Position numbers and translations under genes: made by a program. A stretch of 38,365 bases of DNA from contig JAFSEY010000002.1 in the NCBI GenBank assembly GCA_017435485.1, positions 1-38,365 of the forward strand, read 5' to 3'. The DNA is from Bacilli bacterium (GTDB taxonomy: Bacteria; Bacillota_I; Bacilli_A; RF39; UBA660). Of this stretch, positions 25,227 to 33,786 are shown one piece after another (the first letter of the stretch is position 1; the number at the start of each line of letters is the position of its first letter). The notes under the pieces are model-generated. The model was given only the letters and a program-made list of their open reading frames with translations, ran no database searches and was not told where the DNA came from.

Positions 25227-26171
25227 ATGGACTATAAGTTTTATTATTCTAATGAAAATGGTCAAGATGATTATGGTTTGAAAGATTTTACGGAAGATGG
25301 ATATAATTTAAAGTGTACAACTTTTAAAGTGAAATATCCGGAGCAAGAACAAGATGTTCAGCCAGGAATGGAATATTTAATGAATCCTCGCCCTATTTAT
25401 AACAATCCTTATTATAAAGCAAGCGGAAAATTAAAAGGAAAAGTTGCTATTATAACTGGTGGAGATTCCGGGATTGGTCGAGCTGTAGCAGTTGCATATA
25501 TTAAAGAAGGTGCAAAAGTTGTTATTGTTTATTTAAATGAACATAAAGATGCAAAAGAAACTAAGGAAGTAATAGATGCCTTAGGTGGCGAAAGTTTATT
25601 TATTGCTGGAGATCAAAAAGATCCTAGGTTTTGTGAATATGTTGTTGATCAAACAATGAAAAGATTTGGGAAGATTGATATATTAATTAACAATGCTGGA
25701 GTACAATATCAACAAAAAAGTTTATTAGATATATCTGATGAACAATTTGATGAAACTATGAAAACCAATGTTTATGGAATGTTCTATTTAACTAGAAGTG
25801 CTCTAAAATGTATGAAACCTGGTTCAAATATTATCAATCTTTCTTCAGTAACTACTTTTTATGGTGAACCAGAATTAATTGATTATGTTACTACAAAGGG
25901 AGCCATTGTTGGTTTTACAAGATCTTTAGCAACAAACTTAGCTGACAAAAATATTAGGGTTAATGCTGTAGCTCCTGGATACTTTTGGACGCCATTACAA
26001 CCAGCTTGTTGGGAAAAAGAAAAAATCCCTACTTTAGGAGCAGATGCACCTATGAAAAGAGCTGGAGAAACTTATGAAATTGCTCCCCTATTTGTTTACT
26101 TAGGGAGTGATGATGCTTCATATGTTACTGGACAAGTAATGCACATTAATGGAGGTTTAGTTAAAGGTTAA
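25227..26171 (+). CDS. SDR oxidoreductase, general stress protein 39-like
   Basis: A 314-residue SDR with an N-terminal extension of about 65 residues (PGMEYLMNPRPIYNNPYYKASGKLKGKVA in part), as in the YhdF/GSP39/YgaH-type family. The cofactor loop is GGDSGIGRAVAVAY, with LINNAGVQYQ, the active-site SSVTTFYGEPELIDYVTTKGA (Y-V-T-T-K), and NIRVNAVAPGYFWTPLQP. The ending GQVMHINGG is typical. It probably reduces or oxidises a small carbonyl or alcohol; these proteins are often general stress induced. The Arg of IRVN is encoded by AGG, supporting the standard code. GGTGAT precedes the ATG. Confidence 0.93.
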   Translation: MDYKFYYSNENGQDDYGLKDFTEDGYNLKCTTFKVKYPEQEQDVQPGMEYLMNPRPIYNNPYYKASGKLKGKVAIITGGDSGIGRAVAVAYIKEGAKVVIVYLNEHKDAKETKEVIDALGGESLFIAGDQKDPRFCEYVVDQTMKRFGKIDILINNAGVQYQQKSLLDISDEQFDETMKTNVYGMFYLTRSALKCMKPGSNIINLSSVTTFYGEPELIDYVTTKGAIVGFTRSLATNLADKNIRVNAVAPGYFWTPLQPACWEKEKIPTLGADAPMKRAGETYEIAPLFVYLGSDDASYVTGQVMHINGGLVKG

Positions 26172-26222
26172 AAAAATGCATAAAATATTTTTCTTGTACC
26201 ATTCTATTAATGGAGGAATATT

Positions 26223-26657
26223 ATGGAAAATGAAAAAGAAATAAATGTTTTAGATGAATTATCTAAAGGAGCTAGCATGGGTAAAGATGCTATTAAATTT
26301 ATCTTAGAAAAAGTAAAGGATAAAGGGTTAGAAAAGGAATTAAAAACCCAATATCAAAAATATGAAGAAATTGCTGAAAAAATCAAAGCAATATATCCTG
26401 AATACAGTGAAGATGAACCACATGAAACTAACATAGTTAACAAAGTAATGACTTGGTATGGAATTGAAATGAAGACTTTGTCAGATGATACATCTTCTAA
26501 ATTAGCTGAACTTGTTATGCAAGGTACTAATATGGGAATTATTGAAGGTAGAAGATTATTAAATCATAAACATACTAATCCAGAAATTAATAGTTTAGTT
26601 CAAGAATATGTTGATATGCAAGAGGATGCGGTTGAAGCATTAAAATCATTTTTATAA
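26223..26657 (+). CDS. Helical-bundle protein, ferritin-like fold likely
   Basis: A 144-residue, almost all-helical protein without signal peptide. The recurring segments ASMGKDAIKFILEKVKDKGL, KYEEIAEKIKAIYPEYSEDEPHETN, and GTNMGIIEGRRLLNHKHTNPEINSLVQEYVDMQEDAVEALKSFL suggest four long helices. Glu and His positions (PHET, KHTNPE, QEDA) could bind metal as in DUF2383/DUF305-like bundles, but this is a guess. Similar short proteins are widespread in Clostridia without known function. A GGAGG site and a terminator flank it; it is possibly co-expressed with the SDR 51 bases upstream. Confidence 0.85.
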   Translation: MENEKEINVLDELSKGASMGKDAIKFILEKVKDKGLEKELKTQYQKYEEIAEKIKAIYPEYSEDEPHETNIVNKVMTWYGIEMKTLSDDTSSKLAELVMQGTNMGIIEGRRLLNHKHTNPEINSLVQEYVDMQEDAVEALKSFL

Positions 26658-26683
26658 TAAGCTTTATAGCTTATTTTTTTATT
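26656..26683 (+). terminator. Terminator after the helical-bundle gene
   Basis: Stem AATAAGCT/AGCTTATT with a 4-base loop and a T7 run, overlapping the stop codon. Confidence 0.85.
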
Positions 26684-26715
26684 ATCTAAAATCACGAAAA
26701 AGCACGTGTACCTTA

Positions 26716-26745
26716 TTGACTACAGCGAAAGCTTGGTGATATAAT
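26716..26745 (+). promoter_or_regulatory. Promoter of the HTH-BRO pair
   Basis: TTGACT (26716-26721), an 18-base spacer and TATAAT (26740-26745) with TG two bases upstream (extended -10). It lies 17 bases before the ATG. A CACGTG palindrome at 26703-26708 is just upstream. Confidence 0.7.
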
Positions 26746-26762
26746 CTAGTTAGGTGATAAAC

Positions 26763-27017
26763 ATGAAAAAAATTAATAACGAAAAAAGTATTATTGAATT
26801 AGAATATAATCTTATTTGTGATTTTATAAAGTTACGTAACGAGTTAGGTTTAAGTCAACAAAAAATGGCTGAGGAATGCGGAGTCATAAGAGAAATGATA
26901 GCTGTAATAGAAAATCAAAAAAAGCATCCACAAATAAATACTCTAATTAAAATACTTGAACCGTTTGGATATACATTGTCTATTACTAAAATAAAGGAGG
27001 AAAATGATGAATTATAA
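26763..27017 (+). CDS. XRE-type helix-turn-helix protein
   Basis: An 84-residue, single-domain HTH protein: NLICDFIKLRNELGLSQQKMAEECGVIREMIAVIENQKKHPQINTLIKILEPFGYTL in shape, with the recognition helix around IREMIAVIENQ. The form resembles HipB/HigA-type antitoxin regulators. The ATG at 26763 is chosen because GGTGAT lies just upstream; the GTG nine bases earlier is inside that site. It overlaps the next gene by 14 bases, so both are translated from one mRNA. Confidence 0.88.
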   Translation: MKKINNEKSIIELEYNLICDFIKLRNELGLSQQKMAEECGVIREMIAVIENQKKHPQINTLIKILEPFGYTLSITKIKEENDEL

Positions 27018-27837
27018 ATTAGCTTTATTTGAAGAAAAACAGATAAGAAAAACTTGGAAAGATAAAAAATGGTACTTTAGTATTATAGATGTTGTTTATG
27101 CGCTAACAGATTCACTTGACCCTAAACAATACTTAAAAAAAATAAAATCTAGGGATATAGAAATACAAAATAACTGGGGTACAATTTGTACCCTACTTGA
27201 AATGGTTGCATTAGATGGGAAAAAAAGAAAAATTCAAATGGCTGATACGGAAGGAATTTTGCGTATTATCCAATCTATTCCATCACCTAAAGCTGAGCCT
27301 TTTAAAAGATGGCTTGCTAGAGTTGGTAGTGAACGAATTGAAGAAATAAATAATCCTGAGCTTGCTATGGATAGAATGAAACAGATTTATGAAAAGAAAG
27401 GCTATTCTAAATCTTGGATAGAGCAACGAGAAAGAGGTATAACAACAAGACATAATCTAACAGATGAATGGAAAGAACGTGGAGCTAATGAAGGAAGAGA
27501 CTATGCTATACTTACTAATGAAATATATAAATCTGGATTTGGATTAACTGCTAAAGAATATAAAAATATTAAGGGTATTCATGAAAGCCAAAATTTAAGA
27601 GATTCTATGACAAATATCGAGTTAGCTTTAACAAATCTTGGAGAAGCGGCAGCAGTAGAATTTCATAAAAAGAATAATAGTCAAGGACTAAATAATTTAA
27701 AAACTGATATGACAAAAGCTGGAAATGTATTAAATAAAGCAAAACAAGAAATTGAAAATGAATTGCAAAAACCTGTTGTTTCTTCGGAAAATTATATTGA
27801 TTTAACACAAAAAGAAGATTTATTAGATATAAAATAA
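27004..27837 (+). CDS. BRO-N/DinD-like protein
   Basis: The N-terminal BRO domain is clear: QIRKTWKDKKWYFSIIDVVYALTDSLDPKQYLKKIKSRD, as in phage antirepressors and E. coli DinD. The middle has the helical DinD-type core (RWLARVGSERIEEINNPELAMDRMKQIY, then the ERGITTRHNLTDEWKERG element). The end is a Glu/Lys-rich helix. The 277-residue length matches DinD (about 274). It may act as a DNA-binding partner of the preceding HTH; DinD is known to inhibit RecA filaments, but the role here is not shown. AAGGAGG precedes two adjacent ATG codons (27004, 27007). A terminator follows. Confidence 0.9.
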   Translation: MMNYKLALFEEKQIRKTWKDKKWYFSIIDVVYALTDSLDPKQYLKKIKSRDIEIQNNWGTICTLLEMVALDGKKRKIQMADTEGILRIIQSIPSPKAEPFKRWLARVGSERIEEINNPELAMDRMKQIYEKKGYSKSWIEQRERGITTRHNLTDEWKERGANEGRDYAILTNEIYKSGFGLTAKEYKNIKGIHESQNLRDSMTNIELALTNLGEAAAVEFHKKNNSQGLNNLKTDMTKAGNVLNKAKQEIENELQKPVVSSENYIDLTQKEDLLDIK

Positions 27838-27874
27838 AAAGACTATTAACTAATTTCTTTTGTCAACACTCTAT

Positions 27875-27898
27875 AATAAGCCTTGGCTTATTTTTTTT
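27875..27898 (+). terminator. Terminator of the HTH-BRO operon
   Basis: AATAAGCC/GGCTTATT, a two-base loop, then eight T. The stem is strong, beginning 38 bases after the stop. Confidence 0.85.
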
Positions 27899-27956
27899 AT
27901 TATTTATAAATTTGCTATAATAATATAAATAACTTACTTATATGGCAGTGATAAGA

Positions 27957-28083
27957 TGCTTAATATAAATAACGAAAAAGATGTTCCAGAAATGTTGAGA
28001 TATCATCGAACAAAAGATATGATTTATTTGATTTATGTCATATTCCTAACCAAAGATATGCAGGTATATCTGTATGGCACTAA
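27957..28083 (+). pseudogene. Possible decayed coding fragment
   Basis: An open stretch starting ATG at 27957 reads MLNINNEKDVPEMLRYHRTK, while the frame two bases later reads YDLFDLCHIPNQRYAGISVWH and stops at 28083. The second string has protein-like composition and a good Trp/Tyr/Pro balance, as though a frameshift joined the two. No ribosome site is evident. From 27838 to 28289 there is no intact gene; the stretch also holds the fragment at 28149. Confidence 0.3.
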
Positions 28084-28148
28084 CGTTATTAAAATAAGTA
28101 ATTATAGTATAATAATATTAAATAAATTTTAATTAGGTGTTTAACTTT

Positions 28149-28265
28149 ATGAATTATGAAGATTGAAAAATTGTTGGAATCATCGCTACAAATGTAAATG
28201 CTTCTGTGGCTTTAAATGTCATTGGTCTTTTAGCTGTTTCAACCGGAAAATATCTTTTTTCTTAA
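28149..28265 (+). pseudogene. Truncated DUF2000-like fragment with an internal TGA
   Basis: The frame reads MNYED, TGA, KIVGIIATNVNASVALNVIG and LLAVSTGKYLFS before a TAA. The pattern I-x-x-N-V-x-x-x-V-A-x-N-V-I-G-x-L-A-V-S-x-G-K-x-L resembles the start of DUF2000-type proteins. TGA sits where a Trp would suit. The product would be only 38 residues, so both ends are lost or it is a relic. The gene on the opposite strand begins right after it, at its stop. Confidence 0.45.
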
Positions 28266-28289
28266 AAAAATTTGAAAATTTCAACTATG

Positions 28290-29126
28290 TTAATTGTTAT
28301 CAATATTTCTTTTATAAATGGTATCTGCTAGTTTTAAAACTCTTTCTCTTTTCATATTATACTCTGAAACTATAGTTTTAACTTGTAATGAAGGATTATG
28401 AGCAAATATTGATTCTGGAAAAAAACTTTCTGTTTCAATTATTTGTTCCAAAGCTTCCATAAGTTCGTATTTAGTAAAATCATTGTATAAAGATGTATTT
28501 AATTTTATCACTCTGTTTTGAGGATAACTTAAAAATTCAGCTGGTCTTATATTAGCATTTCCTTCAATTTCTTTTCGACGATATGTATATAAATAATTAG
28601 AAATAATTTCCGGAGATATTCTTTGATATGAATAAAAAAATGTTAATAAATCAAATACCTTTAAATACTCATCTCCCAAACCATATCCGCCACCACAAAT
28701 AGCAGCATCAACACGTTCAATTCTTCGATCATTAGCATCCTTTTCTTTACTTCTAATGTTATTATTAGCAATTATCAAATTCATTATAGGTAACGTACTA
28801 TATTCAATACTAGATAATTCCTTAGTTGATAAATTATCTAATCTATTTAATATAGTATTAAATATTTCTGAATCTAATAGGGTTATTTTATTTAGTCGAT
28901 TGTATCCTAATTCACTTAATATTTCTTTGCTAATTATTTGCTTTATTTTTTTACTAACAAAATACATATGATGTTTTAATGTAGCTGAGAAATGAAGATA
29001 ACGCATACTATTTTGTAAATATTCATCTTGATTAAAACTATAATTAATTGATGAATTGTAACCTTCAAAACGATAGAATTTAGTTGTTTCAGGAAAGTTT
29101 GCAAATACCTCTTCATATAATGTCAT
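28290..29126 (-). CDS. Hypothetical protein, 278 aa
   Basis: I do not recognise this protein. It has no signal peptide and a helical profile throughout, with Tyr- and Asn-rich stretches (FEGYNSSINYSFNQDEYLQ, SYQRISPEIISNYLYTYRRKE). The central segment ERVDAAICGGGYGLGDEYLKVFDLLTFFY has a Gly-rich turn that might hold a ligand, but no known motif is complete. The ATG 29126 is used because GGAGTGA lies 6-7 bases upstream; an earlier GTG is inside that site. It is convergent with the BRO gene and its debris and sits 110 bases from tRNA-Arg. Confidence 0.8.
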   Translation of the reverse strand: MTLYEEVFANFPETTKFYRFEGYNSSINYSFNQDEYLQNSMRYLHFSATLKHHMYFVSKKIKQIISKEILSELGYNRLNKITLLDSEIFNTILNRLDNLSTKELSSIEYSTLPIMNLIIANNNIRSKEKDANDRRIERVDAAICGGGYGLGDEYLKVFDLLTFFYSYQRISPEIISNYLYTYRRKEIEGNANIRPAEFLSYPQNRVIKLNTSLYNDFTKYELMEALEQIIETESFFPESIFAHNPSLQVKTIVSEYNMKRERVLKLADTIYKRNIDNN

Positions 29127-29199
29127 ATAAATCACTCCATGGCTTGTACTATTTTATATGCAATTTTTAAATTTGGCAAGAAAAATATATTTTTAATAT

Positions 29200-29226
29200 A
29201 AAAAAACACTTATATAAATAAGCATT
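29200..29226 (-). terminator. Terminator after tRNA-Arg
   Basis: On the minus strand a CTTAT/ATAAG stem region with flanking G-T pairs is followed by TTTTTTT. It lies about 12 bases downstream of tRNA-Arg. Confidence 0.6.
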
Positions 29227-29238
29227 TTAAATATCTTA

Positions 29239-29315
29239 TGGTGTCCCCGAGAAGATTCGAACTTCCGACACCCGCCTTAGGAGGGCGGTGCTCTATCCAA
29301 CTGAGCTACGGAGAC
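29239..29315 (-). tRNA. tRNA-Arg (CCT)
   Basis: The acceptor stem GTCTCCG pairs with CGGGGAC (one T-G pair). The anticodon loop CTCCTAA lies between CCGCC and GGCGG, and CCA is encoded. It has A20-type Arg features (GTTGGATAGAGCA). It decodes AGG, which this genome uses for Arg. Confidence 0.97.
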
Positions 29316-29384
29316 ATATATAAATTATTATATCACATTTTTAGTAATGTTAAAGAACTAAAAAAGTAAAGCTTTATTTAAACT

Positions 29385-31547
29385 TTACTTTGAAAATTGT
29401 GAATTATATAGTTCGCTATAGAAACCATTTTCTTTCATTAGTTCTTCGTGATTTCCTTGTTCTATAATATTTCCATCTTTCATAACTAATATTAAATCAG
29501 CGTTTTTAATTGTTGATAATCTGTGAGCAATTATAAAAGAGGTTCTTCCTTCAGTTAATTTATCCATTGCTTTTTGGACTAATTCTTCGGTTCTTGTATC
29601 AACATTACTTGTAGCTTCATCTAAAATCAGGAACGGGGCATCTTCAATCATCCCACGCGCTATTGTTAATAACTGCTTTTGTCCTTGGCTAATTGCTTCG
29701 TTATCACTAACTTCGCTATCTAAACCACCCGGTAATGTTTTAATAAAATGATCAATTCCAACAGTTTTGCAAGCGCTCCAAATCTCTTGATCAGAGATAT
29801 TTTCTTTATTAAATTTGATATTTTCACCAACAGTTCCTTCAAATAGCCAAGTATCTTGTAAAACCATAACAAATAAATCATGAATATTTTCTCTTGTTAA
29901 ATCTTTTATTGAAACTCCATCAATTAAAATATCTCCATCATTTATTTCATAAAATTTCATCAATAAGTTAACCATGGTTGTTTTACCAGCCCCTGTTGGA
30001 CCAACTATAGCTATTTTTTGACCAGGTTTGGCTTTGGCACTAAAGTTTTTAATAATAGTTCTACCCGGTTCATATCCAAATTTAACATTTTTAAATTCGA
30101 TTTCACCTTTAACTTTAGATCTATTTAAATGTCTTTTAATATCTTTTTGATCAGCCATTTCTTTTTCATCTAAAAATTCAAATACTCTTTCAGATGATGC
30201 TGCAGTTGATTGCAAACTTGTCATCGCTTGAGCTATTTGTGATAATGGATTTGTGAATAATCTGACATAAATCATAAATGCTACAATTACCCCAAAAGAA
30301 ATTACTCCATTCATTGTTAGTAATGCTCCAACAACGCAAACGGCAACATAACCAAAGTTACCAACAAATCCCATAATTGGTTGCATTATTCCAGATAAGA
30401 AATTACTTTTTCGATTACTTTCGTATAATTTATCATTTAATTGTCTAAATTCCTTTAGAGCCGTTTTATCTCCGTTATAAGCTTTGACTACGTTATGACC
30501 AGAATATATCTCTTCAATAAATCCATTTAATTCTCCCAATTCTTCTTGTCTTTGATTAAAATATTTTTGGGACTTTCCAAGAATTAAAAACATTAAAGCA
30601 AAACCTACTATACTAGATACTATAGCAGTTATAGCCATCGTCCAATTTGTAGCAAACATCATGATGATTGATCCAACAAATAAGGTAATGCTTGTTACCA
30701 AAGTGGCTAAGCTATTATTCATATTATGACCTATATTATCTACATCATTTGTTACTCTTGATAAAACATCTCCTGTTTCGTGTTGATCAAAATATTTTAA
30801 TGGTAATTTATTAATCTTAATACTTATAGCAGTTCTCAATTTTTTAGCGAAATTATTCGAAACAGTTGCCATAAAAAATGTTTCTAAATAACCAAATATA
30901 GCACTGACTATATAAATTATTGCTAATGATAAAGCTATCTTTTTTACACCTGTCATATCTAATTTTGGCTCTACTAAACTATAAATACACTTTGGTAGTT
31001 CTTCCATCTTTGCTAATATTTCATTGGTAACCATAGTTTCATCAATAGAGCTCATAATACGTAAGTATTCTAATTGATCTTTCTTACTTATTATTACCTT
31101 TTCTACTTCAATGTCTGATAAGATTTCAAGCAATATGCTATCTGGCAAAGACAAGAACAGCTTAATACTATCTTCTTTCTTATCAACATTACTCATATTA
31201 GTTAAAGTATCTTGCAGTAACTGTTTATCGCCTAAACTAATATTTTCGCTACTCATAATACTTGGAATTTTTTTAGTAATACTTTCTTCATTCAAGTTTT
31301 CTATTATTTTAACGTTAATTAATTCAATATTTTCAACTCTGGGTTGGATTCCTAAAGTAATTTTATCAGCTAGGTTAGATAATATATTGGGAGAAATTAT
31401 AGAAAGCACAGCACTAACTCCAGCAAGTATTAAACCAAGTATTAAAAGTCCACGCCATTTTTCTAAACTATTAAATAATCTTTTCATAGAGCCAGTAAAA
31501 TCTTTTGAAGTTTCATTTACTCGCATAGGTCCACCAGGTCTAGGCAT
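29385..31547 (-). CDS. ABC exporter half-transporter with outer insertion
   Basis: A 720-residue permease-ATPase fusion, the partner of the next gene. After a first membrane helix (about 32-53), a soluble insertion of about 135 residues (62-200, mostly helical, rich in Ser/Glu/Ile) precedes the second helix. This places it outside the membrane. The ATPase domain has Walker A GPTGAGKTT, a non-canonical signature ISQGQKQ, and an intact Walker B FLILDEATSNVD. In heterodimeric exporters such as TM287/288 or BmrCD, this side pairs with a partner of reversed defects. The reading frame overlaps the upstream gene by 8 bases. GGAGGAATTAG is the ribosome site. The substrate is likely a drug or lipid, by family. 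Confidence 0.92.
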   Translation of the reverse strand: MPRPGGPMRVNETSKDFTGSMKRLFNSLEKWRGLLILGLILAGVSAVLSIISPNILSNLADKITLGIQPRVENIELINVKIIENLNEESITKKIPSIMSSENISLGDKQLLQDTLTNMSNVDKKEDSIKLFLSLPDSILLEILSDIEVEKVIISKKDQLEYLRIMSSIDETMVTNEILAKMEELPKCIYSLVEPKLDMTGVKKIALSLAIIYIVSAIFGYLETFFMATVSNNFAKKLRTAISIKINKLPLKYFDQHETGDVLSRVTNDVDNIGHNMNNSLATLVTSITLFVGSIIMMFATNWTMAITAIVSSIVGFALMFLILGKSQKYFNQRQEELGELNGFIEEIYSGHNVVKAYNGDKTALKEFRQLNDKLYESNRKSNFLSGIMQPIMGFVGNFGYVAVCVVGALLTMNGVISFGVIVAFMIYVRLFTNPLSQIAQAMTSLQSTAASSERVFEFLDEKEMADQKDIKRHLNRSKVKGEIEFKNVKFGYEPGRTIIKNFSAKAKPGQKIAIVGPTGAGKTTMVNLLMKFYEINDGDILIDGVSIKDLTRENIHDLFVMVLQDTWLFEGTVGENIKFNKENISDQEIWSACKTVGIDHFIKTLPGGLDSEVSDNEAISQGQKQLLTIARGMIEDAPFLILDEATSNVDTRTEELVQKAMDKLTEGRTSFIIAHRLSTIKNADLILVMKDGNIIEQGNHEELMKENGFYSELYNSQFSK

Positions 31548-33300
31548 CTTCTAATTCCTCCTTTGAAAGTTGTGATAAAGCAATTTCTTTGTATACTTCA
31601 CAATTTTTTAGTAACTCTTTATGAGTTCCGATTCCAACACATTCTCCTTTATCTAAAACAACTATCTTATCTGCATTTAAAATTGTTCCAATTCTTTGGG
31701 CAACTATTAAACTAGTAGCATCTTTAGTATGTTTTTTTAATTCTTTTCTTAAAATCGCATCAGTCTTATAGTCTAGCGCAGAAAAAGAGTCATCGAATAT
31801 ATATATTTCTGGATTTCTTGCGATTGCTCTAGCTATAGCTAATCTTTGTTTTTGACCACCAGAAATATTTGTTCCTCCCCTTGCAATATGAGATTCATAT
31901 TTTTCTTCCATTTTCTCAACAAAATCAATTCCTTGAGCAACTTTAATCGCTTTTTTTATTTCTTCTTCTGTTGGCTTTGGGCGACCACTATCTCCGTATG
32001 CAACGTTTTCTTTAATAGTTCCCGTAAACATAACCGCTTTTTGAGGAACATAGCCAATTTTATTATTTAATGCTTCTAATTGGTAATCTTTTACATTAAT
32101 TCCATCAACTAAAACCTCTCCATCAGTTGCATCATAAAATCTTGGTACTAAATTTATTAAAGTAGACTTCCCGCTACCGGTAGAGCCAATAAAAGCAATA
32201 GTTTCACCTTTATTTACTTTAAAGGAAATATTTTTTAAAAGATATTCATCTGCGTCTGGATATTTAAAATAAACATTTTTAAATTCAATTGTACCATTTT
32301 CAGTTGTCTTTCCTTTAAATTTACCATCAACAATACTTACTTCTTCATCTAAAACATCATTTATACGACGAGCAGAAACTTGAGCTCTGGGCCATATCAT
32401 AAATATCATAGCAAGCATTAAAAACGACATAATAACCTGCATTCCATAACTAGAGAAGACAACCATATTACTAAATAAGTTTATTTTTTCAACACTGCCA
32501 GCATTACTGATTAGTATTGCTCCAATAAAATAAATTCCTAATGTTAAAAAGTGCATAACAAATTGCATTATAGGATGTAAAATAGCAAAACATCTTTGAT
32601 TAAATAATTGAGTTTCAGTTAATTTAGTATTCACCTCTTCAAATCTACTTTGTTGATACTTTTCGGCATTAAATGCTCTTATTACTCTAATACCTGTTAA
32701 GTTTTCTCTTGTAACGCTATTTACTTTATCTATAAGCTTTTGGACTTTAGCAAATCTTGGTATAACTATAGCAATTAATATCCCGACTGTAAGTAAAAGG
32801 ATTACTACCCCGGCAGCAGTTAACAGGCTCCACTCAACACTTTTATCAACAATTTTTAGAATTGCCCAAACAGCCATAATTGGTGCTTTAATAAGCAATT
32901 GAAGTCCCATGCCAATTAACATCTCAACTTGAGTTACATCATTTGTTGTTCTAGTAATTAGGCTACTGGTAGAAAACTTTTTAAGCTCTGCCATACCAAA
33001 TTTTTCTACTTTTTCGAATATTAGGTTACGGACATTTCTAGAAAAACTCGAAGCGATATTTGATGATAGGTATCCAGTACATATTGCACTAATCAAACTT
33101 CCTAAAGCACAACCTATCATATAAGAACCTTGCTTTAAAATATTAGCCATCTGAGTACCTTCCGTTTGAATTAAACGAGTTATAGCACTCATATAATCAG
33201 GTAATTTTAAATCAAGATAAACTTGTAAAATAATAAAACCTATACATACTAATACCAATAAAATATTCTTTAACTTTAATTGCTTTAATAATTTGAACAT
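31540..33300 (-). CDS. ABC exporter half-transporter, degenerate ATP site
   Basis: A 586-residue ABC exporter half with six membrane helices. The ATPase domain has Walker A GSTGSGKST, a canonical signature ISGGQKQRLAIARA, and Walker B IYIFDDSFSALD where the catalytic Glu is Asp. That substitution marks the degenerate site in heterodimeric exporters, matched by the ISQGQ signature of the partner. The pair therefore forms one inactive and one active ATP site. It starts 3 bases after the marR stop. The MarR-ABC-ABC order is typical of Firmicute multidrug exporters; the substrate is not shown. Confidence 0.93.
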   Translation of the reverse strand: MFKLLKQLKLKNILLVLVCIGFIILQVYLDLKLPDYMSAITRLIQTEGTQMANILKQGSYMIGCALGSLISAICTGYLSSNIASSFSRNVRNLIFEKVEKFGMAELKKFSTSSLITRTTNDVTQVEMLIGMGLQLLIKAPIMAVWAILKIVDKSVEWSLLTAAGVVILLLTVGILIAIVIPRFAKVQKLIDKVNSVTRENLTGIRVIRAFNAEKYQQSRFEEVNTKLTETQLFNQRCFAILHPIMQFVMHFLTLGIYFIGAILISNAGSVEKINLFSNMVVFSSYGMQVIMSFLMLAMIFMIWPRAQVSARRINDVLDEEVSIVDGKFKGKTTENGTIEFKNVYFKYPDADEYLLKNISFKVNKGETIAFIGSTGSGKSTLINLVPRFYDATDGEVLVDGINVKDYQLEALNNKIGYVPQKAVMFTGTIKENVAYGDSGRPKPTEEEIKKAIKVAQGIDFVEKMEEKYESHIARGGTNISGGQKQRLAIARAIARNPEIYIFDDSFSALDYKTDAILRKELKKHTKDATSLIVAQRIGTILNADKIVVLDKGECVGIGTHKELLKNCEVYKEIALSQLSKEELEDA

Positions 33301-33303
33301 AAT

Positions 33304-33744
33304 TTAATCTCCTTTTTTATTTATATTCTTCTTTATAGTATATATAACCTCAAAAAAAATATTTAATTCGTCATTTGATAATCCTTCAGTAATCATATTG
33401 CCAAAATCATCTAAATTACTTTTAATTATTTGATAAATATTTAAAGCTTTATTTGTTAACGAAATATGTGTAAGTTTACTATCAACGTTAGAATCTTTTA
33501 TTATCAACCCATTTTTTTCCATTGTTGTTAACACACTAGATATAGTTGATTTTCCCCGCCCTGTAGTATGATACAAGTCTTTCTGGTAACACTCTTTATC
33601 AGTTCTATCGATTAAATATTTTATGATTGTTATTTGAATTGGCGTAATACGATATTCTACATTAAGATTCTGAGCCATATGGAATAACTTTCTCATAATC
33701 GCTACATCAAGGGATTTTAATTCTTCCAAAATATTTTTTTTCAT
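33304..33744 (-). CDS. MarR-family transcription regulator
   Basis: A 146-residue winged helix protein. The wing and recognition helix are in YQKDLYHTTGRGKSTISSVLTTMEKNGLIIKDSNVDSKLTHISLTNKA. The flanking helices form a dimer interface, as in MarR. Ligand binding would release DNA and induce the exporter operon that follows, by analogy. GGTGAT precedes the ATG. Its promoter carries overlapping palindromes, so autorepression is likely. Confidence 0.93.
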   Translation of the reverse strand: MKKNILEELKSLDVAIMRKLFHMAQNLNVEYRITPIQITIIKYLIDRTDKECYQKDLYHTTGRGKSTISSVLTTMEKNGLIIKDSNVDSKLTHISLTNKALNIYQIIKSNLDDFGNMITEGLSNDELNIFFEVIYTIKKNINKKGD

Positions 33745-33758
33745 AGGATCACCGTGTC

Positions 33759-33786
33759 AGTTCGATATCGAACTAAACTAAGTTTA
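33759..33786. promoter_or_regulatory. Operator-like palindromes of marR
   Basis: A perfect 16-bp palindrome AGTTCGATATCGAACT (33759-33774) is followed by TAAACTAAGTTTA (33774-33786), a 6+1+6 palindrome covering the -10. These suit a dimeric MarR protein and lie at the transcription start. Confidence 0.8.

Noticed and set aside
25227-26171. Recoding of AGG (to Met) or CGG (to Trp), as reported in some uncultured Bacilli
   Set aside because: AGG falls on the conserved Arg of IRVNAVAPG, CGG falls on a conserved UvrB Arg, and a normal tRNA-Arg(CCT) is present.
28163-28375. Cys-rich open frame MKNCWNHRYKCKCFCG
   Set aside because: It is a shifted frame of the DUF2000-like relic and overlaps the 3' end of the gene on the minus strand.
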